From Thiocapsa sp. (GTDB taxonomy: Bacteria; Pseudomonadota; Gammaproteobacteria; Chromatiales; Chromatiaceae): a stretch of DNA of 64,000 nucleotides. A program made the position numbers and the translations under genes. The stretch lies in NCBI RefSeq assembly GCF_018399035.1, contig NZ_CP073760.1:1302001-1366000 (forward strand). Reading direction: 5' to 3'. The notes under the pieces were generated by a model. The model did no database searches and was not told the DNA's origin. It was given only the letters and a program-made list of their open reading frames with translations. Below are positions 51,895 to 63,107 of the stretch, piece by piece; position 1 is the first letter of the stretch, and each line of letters opens with the position of its first letter.

Positions 51895-54232
51895 CGTGAT
51901 CCTGTCCATAGCCGTAGAGGTACTGGTATTGGTACCGATATCCATAGCCATAGCCATAGCCATAGCCGTAGCCGTAACCACGCTGTCCAGGCTGACCCAC
52001 CTTTTGCAGCACGACACCGATGATGCGTGCCTGACTGCCGCGCATCCGTTTCAGACCCTCCTTCACCGTGGTGCGCGTGCTCTTGGCCTTATCGATCACC
52101 AACAGGCTCGAGCCGGCCATGCGCGAGAGCACCAAGGCATCCGCGAGCCCGATCACCGGCGGGCCATCGAGCAACACATAGTCGAAACGCTCCGCCGCCA
52201 GCTTGAGTAGATTCATCATCTTGCCGCTGGAGAGCAGCTCGACCGGATTCGGCGGCATAGGCCCGCTCGAGATCACAAAGAGACCCTCGACGCTCGTCGC
52301 CTGCGCAATCTCCGCCGGGCTGATATCCCCGGCGAGATAATTGGTCAGGCCCGCGTCGTTGGGCACATCGAAGATGCCGTGCAGCGACGGGTTACGCAGA
52401 TCACAGTCGATACAGAGCACGGTACTGCCGCTCTGCGTGAAGGACGCCGCGATACTGACACAACTAAAGGACTTGCCTTCACCCGGAGATGCGCTGGTGA
52501 AGTGCAACACGCGCGGCGCACCCTCCGCGGTCGAGAACATCAGCGAGGTCCGCAGCGAGCGACTGGCCTCGGCCAAAGGTCCCTTCGGATCGTTCGCGAC
52601 ACTGAGGGCCAGGTTGGCCGAGGATTGCACCCCCGTGGAGGTATCGATGAACGGCAGGCTTCCGAGCACGGGGCTCCCGGTCTCCTTCTCGACCTCGTCG
52701 TTGGACTTGTAGGAGTCATCGAGATGCTCGAGCAAGAGGATCAAGAGCACGCCCAGCACCAGACCCAGGAAGGCCGACGCCAGCAGGTTCTTGTTGAGAT
52801 CCGGTTTGAAGGGCTTCGCCGGTACCGTCGCCAGATCGACGATGCGGATGTTGTCATGCGCGATGCCGGAGACCAGCTCCGCCTCCGTCACCCGCGACAG
52901 TAGCCCGTTGTACATGGCTTGGAGCGTATCGCGCGAGCGGGTCAGTGCGCTGTAGTCGACCGTTTCGTCGCGGAGCTTCAAGAGCTCCAAGCGAGCCTCT
53001 TCGGCGCGGTCGGTGAGGAGCTGGCGCTCCTTGAGGCTGGTTTCGTACTCGATACGAAGGCTGCGCGAGATCGAATCGACCTCGGCCGCAATCTGTCCGT
53101 CGATCGCCTCGATCTGGCTGCGAAGCTGCACCATCGCCGGATACTCCGGCAGGAAGACCTCGAGCTTGCGCTGATATTCATCTTGAAGCTCGCCGCGGCG
53201 GGTCTTCAGCGACTGAATAACCGCGCTCCCCAGAAAGTCCGAGCTGCCTTGCGCATCGATCTCGTTCATCGCGCGCATCTTGGCTTCGGCTTGAAAGAGG
53301 TTGCGCTCCGCATCGCCGAGCCGTTCGCGCAGTGCCCCGAACTCGGTCTGCGAATGCCCGAGCATGTTGTCGACATGGACCAGATCCTTGCTGCGCGCAT
53401 AGTCCGTCAACTGGCGCTCCGCATCCTCCAACTGCACGCGGATGCGTTGGATCTGCTGCTCGTAAAAGGTCAGGGTCGAGGTGGCGTCATCGCTCCGACG
53501 CTCGGTTTGAAAACTGACAAAGGTCTTGGCAACCGCGTTCAACATGGCCGTAATGGCCCGTGGATCCTCCCCCTCCATGCTCAATTGAATAAGATTGGTG
53601 TCGCGCACCGGGGTGGCCACCAGGGTGCTTCTGATCCGCGTCGCCACGACGGCCTGATTGGACGCCAACGGATCGTCCAGAAGACGGTCGCGCTGTTCGT
53701 CCAGCTCCGTCGGTTCCGCACGTCCTTGACGTGCATGCCACCATTGCGTCAACTGTTGTTGCAGCTCGTCGAAGAAGGTCAGCGCGGCGTCGTCCCGTTT
53801 GGGTTCAGGCGCGAGATCCAAGCTCAAGGTCTGCGCGGCACGCTCGGCCAAAACGGTGCTGCGCAGGAGTTGCAGTTGGTCGCCGGCGAAGTTGCGCGCC
53901 GATGCAATGGCCGAAAGATCGGTGAATCCAAACGGGCTTCCGGAAGGGGGCGTCGCCTGAACCGTCGCCTTGGCGCGATACACCGGCGGCTCGCGGACGG
54001 TATAGAAGAGCCCGGCGATCAAGGCCAGCAGCACGGCGAAGATAAGCAGCCACTTACGATAGAGCAGGATCGCCAGATAACGCTTGAGATCCAGCCCCTC
54101 CCCCTCGTCGCCGAGGTCCTGAAACACCGGGCCGCGCGGATAGTCGAGAGCCCCGGACGCGGGTCCGGCAACCATCGGGCCACCGCCGGGCGGCGGTAAT
54201 CGCGGATAGGGCGAATTCGAAAAATCGTTCAT
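51875..54232 (-). CDS. Wzc-like polysaccharide co-polymerase and tyrosine autokinase
   Basis: This 785-residue protein has an N-terminal Wzz domain with a membrane helix near 55 (YRKWLLIFAVLLALIAGLFY), a long periplasmic coiled coil and GNVR-type region, and a second helix near 490 (ASAFLGLVLGVLLILLLEHL). The cytoplasmic BY-kinase follows: Walker A TSASPGEGKSFSC (about 576-588), Walker A' CIDCDLRNPSLHG and Walker B YVLLDGPPVIGLAD. The C-terminus is a Tyr-rich tail of repeated Gly-Tyr, the autophosphorylation cluster. It controls chain length and export together with Wza. The PHP phosphatase at 37501-38334 is its likely antagonist. Confidence 0.92.
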   Translation of the reverse strand: MNDFSNSPYPRLPPPGGGPMVAGPASGALDYPRGPVFQDLGDEGEGLDLKRYLAILLYRKWLLIFAVLLALIAGLFYTVREPPVYRAKATVQATPPSGSPFGFTDLSAIASARNFAGDQLQLLRSTVLAERAAQTLSLDLAPEPKRDDAALTFFDELQQQLTQWWHARQGRAEPTELDEQRDRLLDDPLASNQAVVATRIRSTLVATPVRDTNLIQLSMEGEDPRAITAMLNAVAKTFVSFQTERRSDDATSTLTFYEQQIQRIRVQLEDAERQLTDYARSKDLVHVDNMLGHSQTEFGALRERLGDAERNLFQAEAKMRAMNEIDAQGSSDFLGSAVIQSLKTRRGELQDEYQRKLEVFLPEYPAMVQLRSQIEAIDGQIAAEVDSISRSLRIEYETSLKERQLLTDRAEEARLELLKLRDETVDYSALTRSRDTLQAMYNGLLSRVTEAELVSGIAHDNIRIVDLATVPAKPFKPDLNKNLLASAFLGLVLGVLLILLLEHLDDSYKSNDEVEKETGSPVLGSLPFIDTSTGVQSSANLALSVANDPKGPLAEASRSLRTSLMFSTAEGAPRVLHFTSASPGEGKSFSCVSIAASFTQSGSTVLCIDCDLRNPSLHGIFDVPNDAGLTNYLAGDISPAEIAQATSVEGLFVISSGPMPPNPVELLSSGKMMNLLKLAAERFDYVLLDGPPVIGLADALVLSRMAGSSLLVIDKAKSTRTTVKEGLKRMRGSQARIIGVVLQKVGQPGQRGYGYGYGYGYGYGYRYQYQYLYGYGQDHDERSPG
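51912..51985. repeat. Hexanucleotide repeat encoding the kinase Tyr tail
   Basis: About seven consecutive CCATAG/CCGTAG units (minus strand GGCTAT/GGCTAC, Gly-Tyr), with degenerate flanks. Slippage would change the number of Tyr residues in frame. Confidence 0.85.
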
Positions 54233-54289
54233 GAATCAAACCGAATCAGCATCATAATTAAGAGCCTTCAATGGCCTAAGGCGATTCTC

Positions 54290-54440
54290 GGAGGTAGGGG
54301 CGACTTAAGGCGATTTCCGGGAAAGCATCGACCAACATGTAGGGGCGACTTTAGTCGCCCGGTAAGCATTGGCAACACGCACGGCCGGGATGATCATTCC
54401 CGGAAATCGCCTAAGTCGCCCCTACCCGGCACTCCATTTC
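54290..54440. repeat. REP fragments upstream of the kinase gene
   Basis: GTAGGGGCGACTTTAGTCGC at 54340, plus decayed GGCGACTTAAGGCGATT copies, and GGAAACCACCCAAGG as in the 63-bp arrays. The rest of 54233-54602 holds no gene. Confidence 0.75.
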
Positions 54441-54602
54441 CGGAAACCACCCAAGGCAATGCCCGGAACACCAGTCCAATCCACTCGACATGCCGAGCCG
54501 CCCGAGGCAAAACCAACCGTTGGCGGATCTTGAACTTACGATCGCCAAGACACCCAACAGCGATCGAATCGTCCGGAAATCGCTTGGGAAATCCCATAAT
54601 CG

Positions 54603-55682
54603 TCAAAAAATCGTCGGTTTGTCGATCTCGACCGGCGTATACGTCTTAAAGACCCCGAGCCATGGATCGAAAAAGATCGCCAGCGCCGACGGCGGTACAT
54701 AGACCCGATCGTTTCCTACCAAAAGCGGATCACGAAGCTTGCCCTCAAGGATGGCCTGATAATCGACGACATAGGCGTGCAACGAAGGATTCGCCGTCTG
54801 GCGCGTTTCGTCGGTAGCCCGAAAGATGACGACCTGGCGCTTCTTGCCAACGGGCGGAACGCCGCCGGAGGCCGCCAGAACCTGCCCCAACGTGGTTCTC
54901 CCGGTAATCTGTCGGCTTCCGTTCATCTTACCCGACAGGGTGATGTTCATGTTCGCCGTATCCTCGACGTAAACCGTTACGCTCGGGTTACGGAGATAAC
55001 GGCTGCCCAGAACACGCTCGATCTCGGCCTCGGCCTCGTCCGTCGTCAGACCATTTAAGGAGATGGAACCGACCAACGGCATCGTATAAAAGCCCTGGAA
55101 ATTGACCCGACCGGTCGAAGACATCTCCTCGACACCGAACACCTCGACCTGCAATCGATCGTAGGGGCCGATGCGATAGACCAGATCTTCGAGACTGGGA
55201 TCGGGCGGAGGCCCGATCGTCACCGGAACCGTCTCCACATCGGCCGGTGCGGTCGGATACTGCTGCGCCGCATCTCCGCTCAACGGATTTCCGCCTGTCG
55301 TCGCGGTTTCAGCGACATCGGAGCCAATCCCCCGAGGAACCGCCCCCCCGCACCCGGTGAGTGACAGGGCGAGCAGAAAGATCGCAATCCAGACCGCCGG
55401 GACCGCCGTTTTCCTCAGACAAACGTCCCTTGGCCTTGCTCGTAATTCCGGCCATCGCGGTACGTGGCGCAGAGCGCCAGGGGGATGCGTGACACCGCGG
55501 AGCGGTGTCACGCGTCCTTGAAGGTTGGGTGGCCGGCCTAATGAGCGAGGCCCGTCCCTTCGATCAGAATCCGACCGTCGACTCATGCCGCAACCGCCAT
55601 CCACGCAATGCGTTCCGTGTGGTCTTCGATCCACGGCACCCCGACAAATCTCGACGGCTCTCGACAAAGACATATTATTCAC
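54603..55682 (-). CDS. Wza-like polysaccharide export lipoprotein (start unclear)
   Basis: The family-like part starts near residue 89: a signal sequence (KTAVPAVWIAIFLLALSLTG) and lipobox LTGC (Cys at 55352). The Poly_export domain follows (YRIGPYDRLQVEVFGVEEMS ... YLRNPSVTVYVEDTANMNIT) and then an SLBB domain (RTTLGQVLAASGGVPPVGKK). It forms the outer-membrane polysaccharide channel. No ATG, GTG or TTG occurs close to the signal sequence. The DNA just upstream (55430-55525) is a dispersed repeat, so the native start was probably replaced. Candidates are CTG at 55418 (AAGGGA upstream) or ATG at 55586. Confidence 0.82.
   Translation of the reverse strand: MNNMSLSRAVEICRGAVDRRPHGTHCVDGGCGMSRRSDSDRRDGPRSLGRPPNLQGRVTPLRGVTHPPGALRHVPRWPELRARPRDVCLRKTAVPAVWIAIFLLALSLTGCGGAVPRGIGSDVAETATTGGNPLSGDAAQQYPTAPADVETVPVTIGPPPDPSLEDLVYRIGPYDRLQVEVFGVEEMSSTGRVNFQGFYTMPLVGSISLNGLTTDEAEAEIERVLGSRYLRNPSVTVYVEDTANMNITLSGKMNGSRQITGRTTLGQVLAASGGVPPVGKKRQVVIFRATDETRQTANPSLHAYVVDYQAILEGKLRDPLLVGNDRVYVPPSALAIFFDPWLGVFKTYTPVEIDKPTIF
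55430..55525. repeat. Dispersed GTGACACCGC repeat at the wza 5' end
   Basis: CTTGCTCGTAATTCCGGCCA...GTGACACCGCGGAGCGGTGT. Other copies are at about 19286, 40442 and, inverted, 55795-55875. Confidence 0.85.
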
Positions 55683-56021
55683 CCGACAAACAAAACGGCA
55701 CTACTGCAGCGCCGTAAGCTTACCAGACCATCGGCCCAGCGTCTCCGAGCACAAAGGGTCACTCGCTCGTGACACCCGCTCCTCTCTCGTGACACCCGCG
55801 CCTCTCTCGTGACACCGCTCTGCGGTGTCACGCGTGCCCCTGGCGCTCCGCGCCACGTGCCACGATGGACAAAGTTACGGGTATCACGAACCGCCCCCCT
55901 CACCCAACCGATCGCAAAGACCCCCGCCCGCCAGCCGAGCCGACGCAGCCGGATCCAACGGCCCAACATCCTCCAAGAACGACAAGAAAGCGGCACATAA
56001 TCAACGTCATCGCGAAACCGG
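55683..56021. other. Intergenic region upstream of wza
   Basis: It contains three GTGACACC(C/G)(G/C)C direct copies around 55770-55830 and an inverted copy of the dispersed repeat. No gene is supported. Confidence 0.6.
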
Positions 56022-56781
56022 TCAGACTCTTCGACCTTTCGCAACAATAAACTGCGGCACCTTGAACAGGTTTTTCCAAGCCAACGAACCGAGGCCGCCA
56101 ACCGCGTTGGCGCGAAGGATACGATAGTCTTCCCGAGATTTTTGCAGCAGGTGCTTGAGCGACCGGTTGCTGCCCCCCGACCCGCATCCGAACCAGCACC
56201 TCCGGCACATAGACCACCCGACCGGACAACTGCATCAGCATCCGCAGCATGAGGTCGTAATCCCCGGCAATGCCATAACGAAGGTCGAAGCCACCGAAAC
56301 GCTCGTACAGCGAGCGGCGCAGATAGAGCGTGGGATGCGGAGGCGCCCAGCCCCAACGCAACCGGCTGCGACGATACTCCCCGGAGCGCCAGTACCGAAT
56401 GACACGTAGAGTGTCCTCGCGAGCGACATACACCAAGTCCCCGTAAACAGCATCCACACCGGGATCGGAAAATGCGTCGGCGACGCGCGTCAAGACATCC
56501 GGGTCAGCAAAGACATCGTCCGCATGCAGGAAACCCACCACCTCCCCGCTCGCCCTGTCGATCCCCTTGTTCAAACCGTCATAAATGCCCCCATCGGGCT
56601 CGCTGACCAGCACGGCAAGCTGGTCGCGGTGCCCCCGCAAGATCTCCAAGGTCCCGTCCCGGCTTGCCGCATCGATCACGACATGCTCTCGATCGGGATA
56701 GGACTGGCTCGCGACCGAGGCCAAACAATCGCCGACGGTTTCCGCGCAACAGCAGGTCGTCGTCACCACCGAAATCTTCAT
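56022..56781 (-). pseudogene. GT2 glycosyltransferase with a G6 frameshift
   Basis: The frame from the ATG at 56781 (MKISVVTTTCCCAETVGDCL) has the GT-A features: HVVIDAASRDGTLEIL, SEPDGGIYDGLNKGIDRASG and the DxD-type LHADDVFADP, then GIAGDYDLMLRM. At 56173-56178 a run of six Gs (minus strand) shifts the frame. With five Gs it would continue GGSNRSLKHLLQKSREDYRI ... AWKNLFKVPQFIVAKGRRV and stop at 56022, the expected C-terminus. As written, the frame runs into unrelated sequence to 55900. Confidence 0.85.
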
Positions 56782-56889
56782 CGGCACCTCCCTCTGCCCC
56801 ACCATAGTGATCAGTGTATACCCGTCGCAACAACGCGTCGCAAGAAGCAACCGTCCGCCTCGACCCTATGCCCCGGATCCGTGCCAAGA

Positions 56890-59800
56890 CGCCGCCCCGG
56901 CTCGGCCACCCGCGAAGTCGCCCCTACCCCTACCCGGTCTTGGGGGAAACCGGGGACGTACCACGGTCATCGCGATCGGCGACGAATCGGCCTCGCCTGC
57001 TTCCGAGCGATCTGCTTGGGGCCGGCGCATCCCTGATTCGATGTCGGCGCCGACGCCCCGCCGTGCCGGGCGCGCCAACGGGGCGGTTGCGGGACAAGTG
57101 TAGCGGCGACTTTAGTCGCCCTCTCGCTCCTGCGGTTTGGTTTCCGGGCGACTGAAGTCGCCCCTACCCATAGGCGACTGAAGTCGCCGCTACCCATGGG
57201 CGACTGAAGTCGCCGCTACACCTACCCGGGCATGCGGGAAACCGGGGACGTACCACGGTCATCGCGATCGGCGACGAATCGGCCTCGCCTGCTTCCGAGC
57301 GATCTGCTTGGGGCCGGCGCATCCCTGATTCGATGTCGGCGCCGACGCCCCGCCGTGCCGGGCGCGCCAACGGGGCGGTTGCGGGACAAGTGTAGCGGCG
57401 ACTTTAGTCGCCCTCTCGCTCCTGCGGTTTGGTTTCCGGGCGACTGAAGTCGCTCCTACCCATAGGCGACTGAAGTCGCCCCTACCCATGGGCGACTGAA
57501 GTCGCCGCTACCCATGGGCTACACCTATCCGGTCTTGGGGGAAACCGGGGACGTACCACGGTCATCGCGATCGGCGACGAATCGGCCTCGCCTGCTTCCG
57601 AGCGATCTGCTTGGGGCCGGCGCATCCCTGATTCGATGTCGGCGCCGACGCCCCGCCGTGCCGGGCGCGCCAACGGGGCGCGGTTGCGGGACAAGTGTAG
57701 CGGCGACTTTAGTCGCCCTCTCGCTCCTGCGGTTTGGTTTCCGGGCGACTGAAGTCGCCCCTACCCATGGGCGACTGAAGTCGCCGCTACCCCTGGGCGA
57801 CTGAAGTCGCCGCTACCCATGGGCGACTGAAGTCGCCGCTACACCTACCGGGCATGCGGGAAACCGGGGACGTACCACGGTCATCGCGATCGGCGACGAA
57901 TCGGCCTCGCCTGCTTCCGAGCGATCTGCTTGGGGCCGGCGCATCCCTGATTCGATGTCGGCGCCGACGCCCCGCCGTGCCGGGCGCGCCAACGGGGCGC
58001 GGTTGCGGGACAAGTGTAGCGGCGACTTTAGTCGCCCTCTCGCTCCTGCGGTTTGGTTTCCGGGCGACTGAAGTCGCCCCTACCCATAGGCGACTGAAGT
58101 CGCCCCTACCCATAGGCGACTGAAGTCGCCCCTACCCCTGGGCGACTGAAGTCGCCGCTACCCATGGGCGACTGAAGTCGCCGCTACCCCTGGGCGACTG
58201 AAGTCGCCGCTACCCATGGGCGACTGAAGTCGCCGCTACCCCTGGGCGACTGAAGTCGCCGCTACCCATGGGCGACTGAAGTCGCCGCTACACCTACCGG
58301 GCATGCGGGAAACCGGGGACGTACCACGGTCATCGCGATCGGCGACGAATCGGCCTCGCCTGCTTCCGAGCGATCTGCTTGGGGCCGGCGCATCCCTGAT
58401 TCGATGTCGGCGCCGACGCCCCGCCGTGCCGGGCGCGCCAACGGGGCGCGGTTGCGGGACAAGTGTAGCGGCGACTTTAGTCGCCCTCTCGCTCCTGCGG
58501 TTTGGTTTCCGGGCGACTGAAGTCGCCCCTACCCATAGGCGACTGAAGTCGCCCCTACCCATGGGCGACTGAAGTCGCCGCTACCCATGGGCGACTGAAG
58601 TCGCCGCTACACCTACCGGGCATGCGGGAAACCGGGGACGTACCACGGTCATCGCGATCGGCGACGAATCGGCCTCGCCTGCTTCCGAGCGATCTGCTTG
58701 GGGCCGGCGCATCCCTGATTCGATGTCGGCGCCGACGCCCCGCCGTGCCGGGCGCGCCAACGGGGCGCGGTTGCGGGACAAGTGTAGCGGCGACTTTAGT
58801 CGCCCTCTCGCTCCTGCGGTTTGGTTTCCGGGCGACTGAAGTCGCCCCTACCCATGGGCGACTGAAGTCGCCGCTACCCCTGGGCGACTGAAGTCGCCGC
58901 TACCCATGGGCGACTGAAGTCGCCGCTACACCTACCGGGCATGCGGGAAACCGGGGACGTACCACGGTCATCGCGATCGGCGACGAATCGGCCTCGCCTG
59001 CTTCCGAGCGATCTGCTTGGGGCCGGCGCATCCCTGATTCGATGTCGGCGCCGACGCCCCGCCGTGCCGGGCGCGCCAACGGGGCGCGGTTGCGGGACAA
59101 GTGTAGCGGCGACTTTAGTCGCCCTCTCGCTCCTGCGGTTTGGTTTCCGGGCGACTGAAGTCGCCCCTACCCATAGGCGACTGAAGTCGCCCCTACCCAT
59201 GGGCGACTGAAGTCGCCCCTACCCATGGGCGACTGAAGTCGCCGCTACCCATGGGCGACTGAAGTCGCCCCTACCCCTGGGCGACTGAAGTCGCCGCTAC
59301 CCATGGGCGACTGAAGTCGCCGCTACCCCTGGGCGACTGAAGTCGCCGCTACCCATGGGCGACTGAAGTCGCCGCTACACCTACCGGGCATGCGGGAAAC
59401 CGGGGACGTACCACGGTCATCGCGATCGGCGACGAATCGGCCTCGCCTGCTTCCGAGCGATCTGCTTGGGGCCGGCGCATCCCTGATTCGATGTCGGCGC
59501 CGACGCCCCGCCGTGCCGGGCGCGCCAACGGGGCGCGGTTGCGGGACAAGTGTAGCGGCGACTTTAGTCGCCCTCTCGCTCCTGCGGTTTGGTTTCCGGG
59601 CGACTGAAGTCGCCCCTACCCATAGGCGACTGAAGTCGCCCCTACCCATGGGCGACTGAAGTCGCCGCTACCCATGGGCGACTGAAGTCGCCGCTACACC
59701 TACCGGGCATGCGGGAAACCGGGGACGTACCACGGTCATCGCGATCGGCGACGAATCGGCCTCGCCTGCTTCCGAGCGATCTGCTTGGGGCCGGCGCATC

Positions 59801-62800
59801 CCTGATTCGATGTCGGCGCCGACGCCCCGCCGTGCCGGGCGCGCCAACGGGGCGGTTGCGGGACAAGTGTAGCGGCGACTTTAGTCGCCCTCTCGCTCCT
59901 GCGGTTTGGTTTCCGGGCGACTGAAGTCGCCGCTACCCATGGGCGACTGAAGTCGCCGCTACCCATGGGCGACTGAAGTCGCCCCTACCCATAGGCGACT
60001 GAAGTCGCCGCTACCCATGGGCGACTGAAGTCGCCGCTACCCCTGGGCGACTGAAGTCGCCCCTACCCCTGGGCGACTGAAGTCGCCGCTACCCATGGGC
60101 GACTGAAGTCGCCCCTACCCCTGGGCGACTGAAGTCGCCGCTACCCATGGGCGACTGAAGTCGCCGCTACACCTACCGGGCATGCGGGAAACCGGGGACG
60201 TACCACGGTCATCGCGATCGGCGACGAATCGGCCTCGCCTGCTTCCGAGCGATCTGCTTGGGGCCGGCGCATCCCTGATTCGATGTCGGCGCCGACGCCC
60301 CGCCGTGCCGGGCGCGCCAACGGGGCGCGGTTGCGGGACAAGTGTAGCGGCGACTTTAGTCGCCCTCTCGCTCCTGCGGTTTGGTTTCCGGGCGACTGAA
60401 GTCGCCCCTACCCATGGGCGACTGAAGTCGCCCCTACCCATGGGCGACTGAAGTCGCCGCTACCCATGGGCGACTGAAGTCGCCGCTACCCCTGGGCGAC
60501 TGAAGTCGCCGCTACCCCTGGGCGACTGAAGTCGCCGCTACACCTACCGGGCATGCGGGAAACCGGGGACGTACCACGGTCATCGCGATCGGCGACGAAT
60601 CGGCCTCGCCTGCTTCCGAGCGATCTGCTTGGGGCCGGCGCATCCCTGATTCGATGTCGGCGCCGACGCCCCGCCGTGCCGGGCGCGCCAACGGGGCGGT
60701 TGCGGGACAAGTGTAGCGGCGACTTTAGTCGCCCTCTCGCTCCTGCGGTTTGGTTTCCGGGCGACTGAAGTCGCCGCTACCCATGGGCGACTGAAGTCGC
60801 CGCTACCCATGGGCGACTGAAGTCGCCCCTACCCATAGGCGACTGAAGTCGCCGCTACCCATGGGCGACTGAAGTCGCCGCTACCCCTGGGCGACTGAAG
60901 TCGCCCCTACCCCTGGGCGACTGAAGTCGCCGCTACCCATGGGCGACTGAAGTCGCCGCTACCCCTGGGCGACTGAAGTCGCCGCTACCCATGGGCGACT
61001 GAAGTCGCCGCTACACCTACCGGGCATGCGGGAAACCGGGGACGTACCACGGTCATCGCGATCGGCGACGAATCGGCCTCGCCTGCTTCCGAGCGATCTG
61101 CTTGGGGCCGGCGCATCCCTGATTCGATGTCGGCGCCGACGCCCCGCCGTGCCGGGCGCGCCAACGGGCGCGGTTGCGGGACAAGTGTAGCGGCGACTTT
61201 AGTCGCCCTCTCGCTCCTGCGGTTTGGTTTCCGGGCGACTGAAGTCGCCCCTACCCATGGGCGACTGAAGTCGCCCCTACCCATGGGCGACTGAAGTCGC
61301 CGCTACCCATGGGCGACTGAAGTCGCCGCTACCCATGGGCGACTGAAGTCGCCCCTACCCTGGGCGACTGAAGTCGCCGCTACACCTATCCGGTCTTGGG
61401 GGAAACCGGGGACGTACCACGGTCATCGCGATCGGCGACGAATCGGCCTCGCCTGCTTCCGAGCGATCTGCTTGGGGCCGGCGCATCCCTGATTCGATGT
61501 CGGCGCCGACGCCCCGCCGTGCCGGGCGCGCCAACGGGGCGGTTGCGGGACAAGTGTAGCGGCGACTTTAGTCGCCCCTCGCTCCTGCGGTTTGGTTTCC
61601 GGGCGACTGAAGTCGCCCCTACCCATAGGCGACTGAAGTCGCCCCTACCCCTGGGCGACTGAAGTCGCCGCTACCCATGGGCGACTGAAGTCGCCGCTAC
61701 ACCTACCCGGGCATGCGGGAAACCGGGGACGTACCACGGTCATCGCGATCGGCGACGAATCGGCCTCGCCTGCTTCCGAGCGATCTGCTTGGGGCCGGCG
61801 CATCCCTGATTCGATGTCGGCGCCGACGCCCCGCCGTGCCGGGCGCGCCAACGGGGCGCGGTTGCGGGACAAGTGTAGCGGCGACTTTAGTCGCCCTCTC
61901 GCTCCTGCGGTTTGGTTTCCGGGCGACTGAAGTCGCCCCTACCCATAGGCGACTGAAGTCGCCCCTACCCATAGGCGACTGAAGTCGCCCCTACCCCTGG
62001 GCGACTGAAGTCGCCGCTACCCATGGGCGACTGAAGTCGCCGCTACCCCTGGGCGACTGAAGTCGCCGCTACCCATGGGCGACTGAAGTCGCCGCTACCC
62101 ATGGGCGACTGAAGTCGCCGCTACCCATGGGCGACTGAAGTCGCCGCTACACCTACCCGGGCATGCGGGAAACCGGGGACGTACCACGGTCATCGCGATC
62201 GGCGACGAATCGGCCTCGCCTGCTTCCGAGCGATCTGCTTGGGGCCGGCGCATCCCTGATTCGATGTCGGCGCCGACGCCCCGCCGTGCCGGGCGCGCCA
62301 ACGGGGCGCGGTTGCGGGACAAGTGTAGCGGCGACTTTAGTCGCCCTCTCGCTCCTGCGGTTTGGTTTCCGGGCGACTGAAGTCGCCCCTACCCATAGGC
62401 GACTGAAGTCGCCGCTACCCATGGGCGACTGAAGTCGCCGCTACCCATAGGCGACTGAAGTCGCCCCTACCCCTGGGCGACTGAAGTCGCCGCTACCCCT
62501 GGGCGACTGAAGTCGCCGCTACCCATGGGCGACTGAAGTCGCCGCTACCCATGGGCGACTGAAGTCGCCGCTACCCCTGGGCGACTGAAGTCGCCGCTAC
62601 CCATGGGCGACTGAAGTCGCCGCTACACCTACCCGGGCATGCGGGAAACCGGGGACGTACCACGGTCATCGCGATCGGCGACGAATCGGCCTCGCCTGCT
62701 TCCGAGCGATCTGCTTGGGGCCGGCGCATCCCTGATTCGATGTCGGCGCCGACGCCCCGCCGTGCCGGGCGCGCCAACGGGGCGCGGTTGCGGGACAAGT

Positions 62801-63085
62801 GTAGCGGCGACTTTAGTCGCCCCCTCGCTCCTGCGGTTTGGTTTCCGGGCGACTGAAGTCGCCCCTACCCATAGGCGACTGAAGTCGCCGCTACCCATGG
62901 GCGACTGAAGTCGCCCCTACCCATGGGCGACTGAAGTCGCCGCTACCCCTGGGCGACTGAAGTCGCCGCTACCCCTGGGCGACTGAAGTCGCCGCTACCC
63001 ATGGGCGACTGAAGTCGCCGCTACACCTACCCGGGCATGCGGGAAACCGGGGACGTACCACGGTCATCGCGATCGGCGACGAATC
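56890..63085. repeat. Array of 17 compound repeats
   Basis: Each unit has a conserved core that starts GGAAACCGGGGACGTACCAC (cores at 56946, 57238, 57541, 57860, 58309, 58628, 58948, 59396, 59715, 60188, 60559, 61032, 61402, 61719, 62168, 62644, 63044). The core ends GCGGTTTGGTTTCC and contains an inverted GGCGACTTTAGTCGCC. It is followed by two to ten 26-bp units GGCGACTGAAGTCGCC(G/C)CTACCC(A/C)T(A/G)GG. On the minus strand each 26-mer is GTAG + hairpin. There are no spacers and no genes. Spacing between cores varies from about 290 to 476 bp because of the 26-mer number. Confidence 0.92.
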
Positions 63086-63107
63086 GGCCTCGCTTGCTTC
63101 CGAGCCC

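Noticed and set aside
56949..62908. Dozens of 66-108 codon ORFs in the array (e.g. proteins ending VVRPRFP...)
   Set aside because: They are translations of the repeated core in several frames, with no independent coding signal.
57100..63040. Possible CRISPR array because of regular 26-bp repeats
   Set aside because: There are no unique spacers; units are directly tandem and palindromic with a GTAG head, so they are REP-type repeats.
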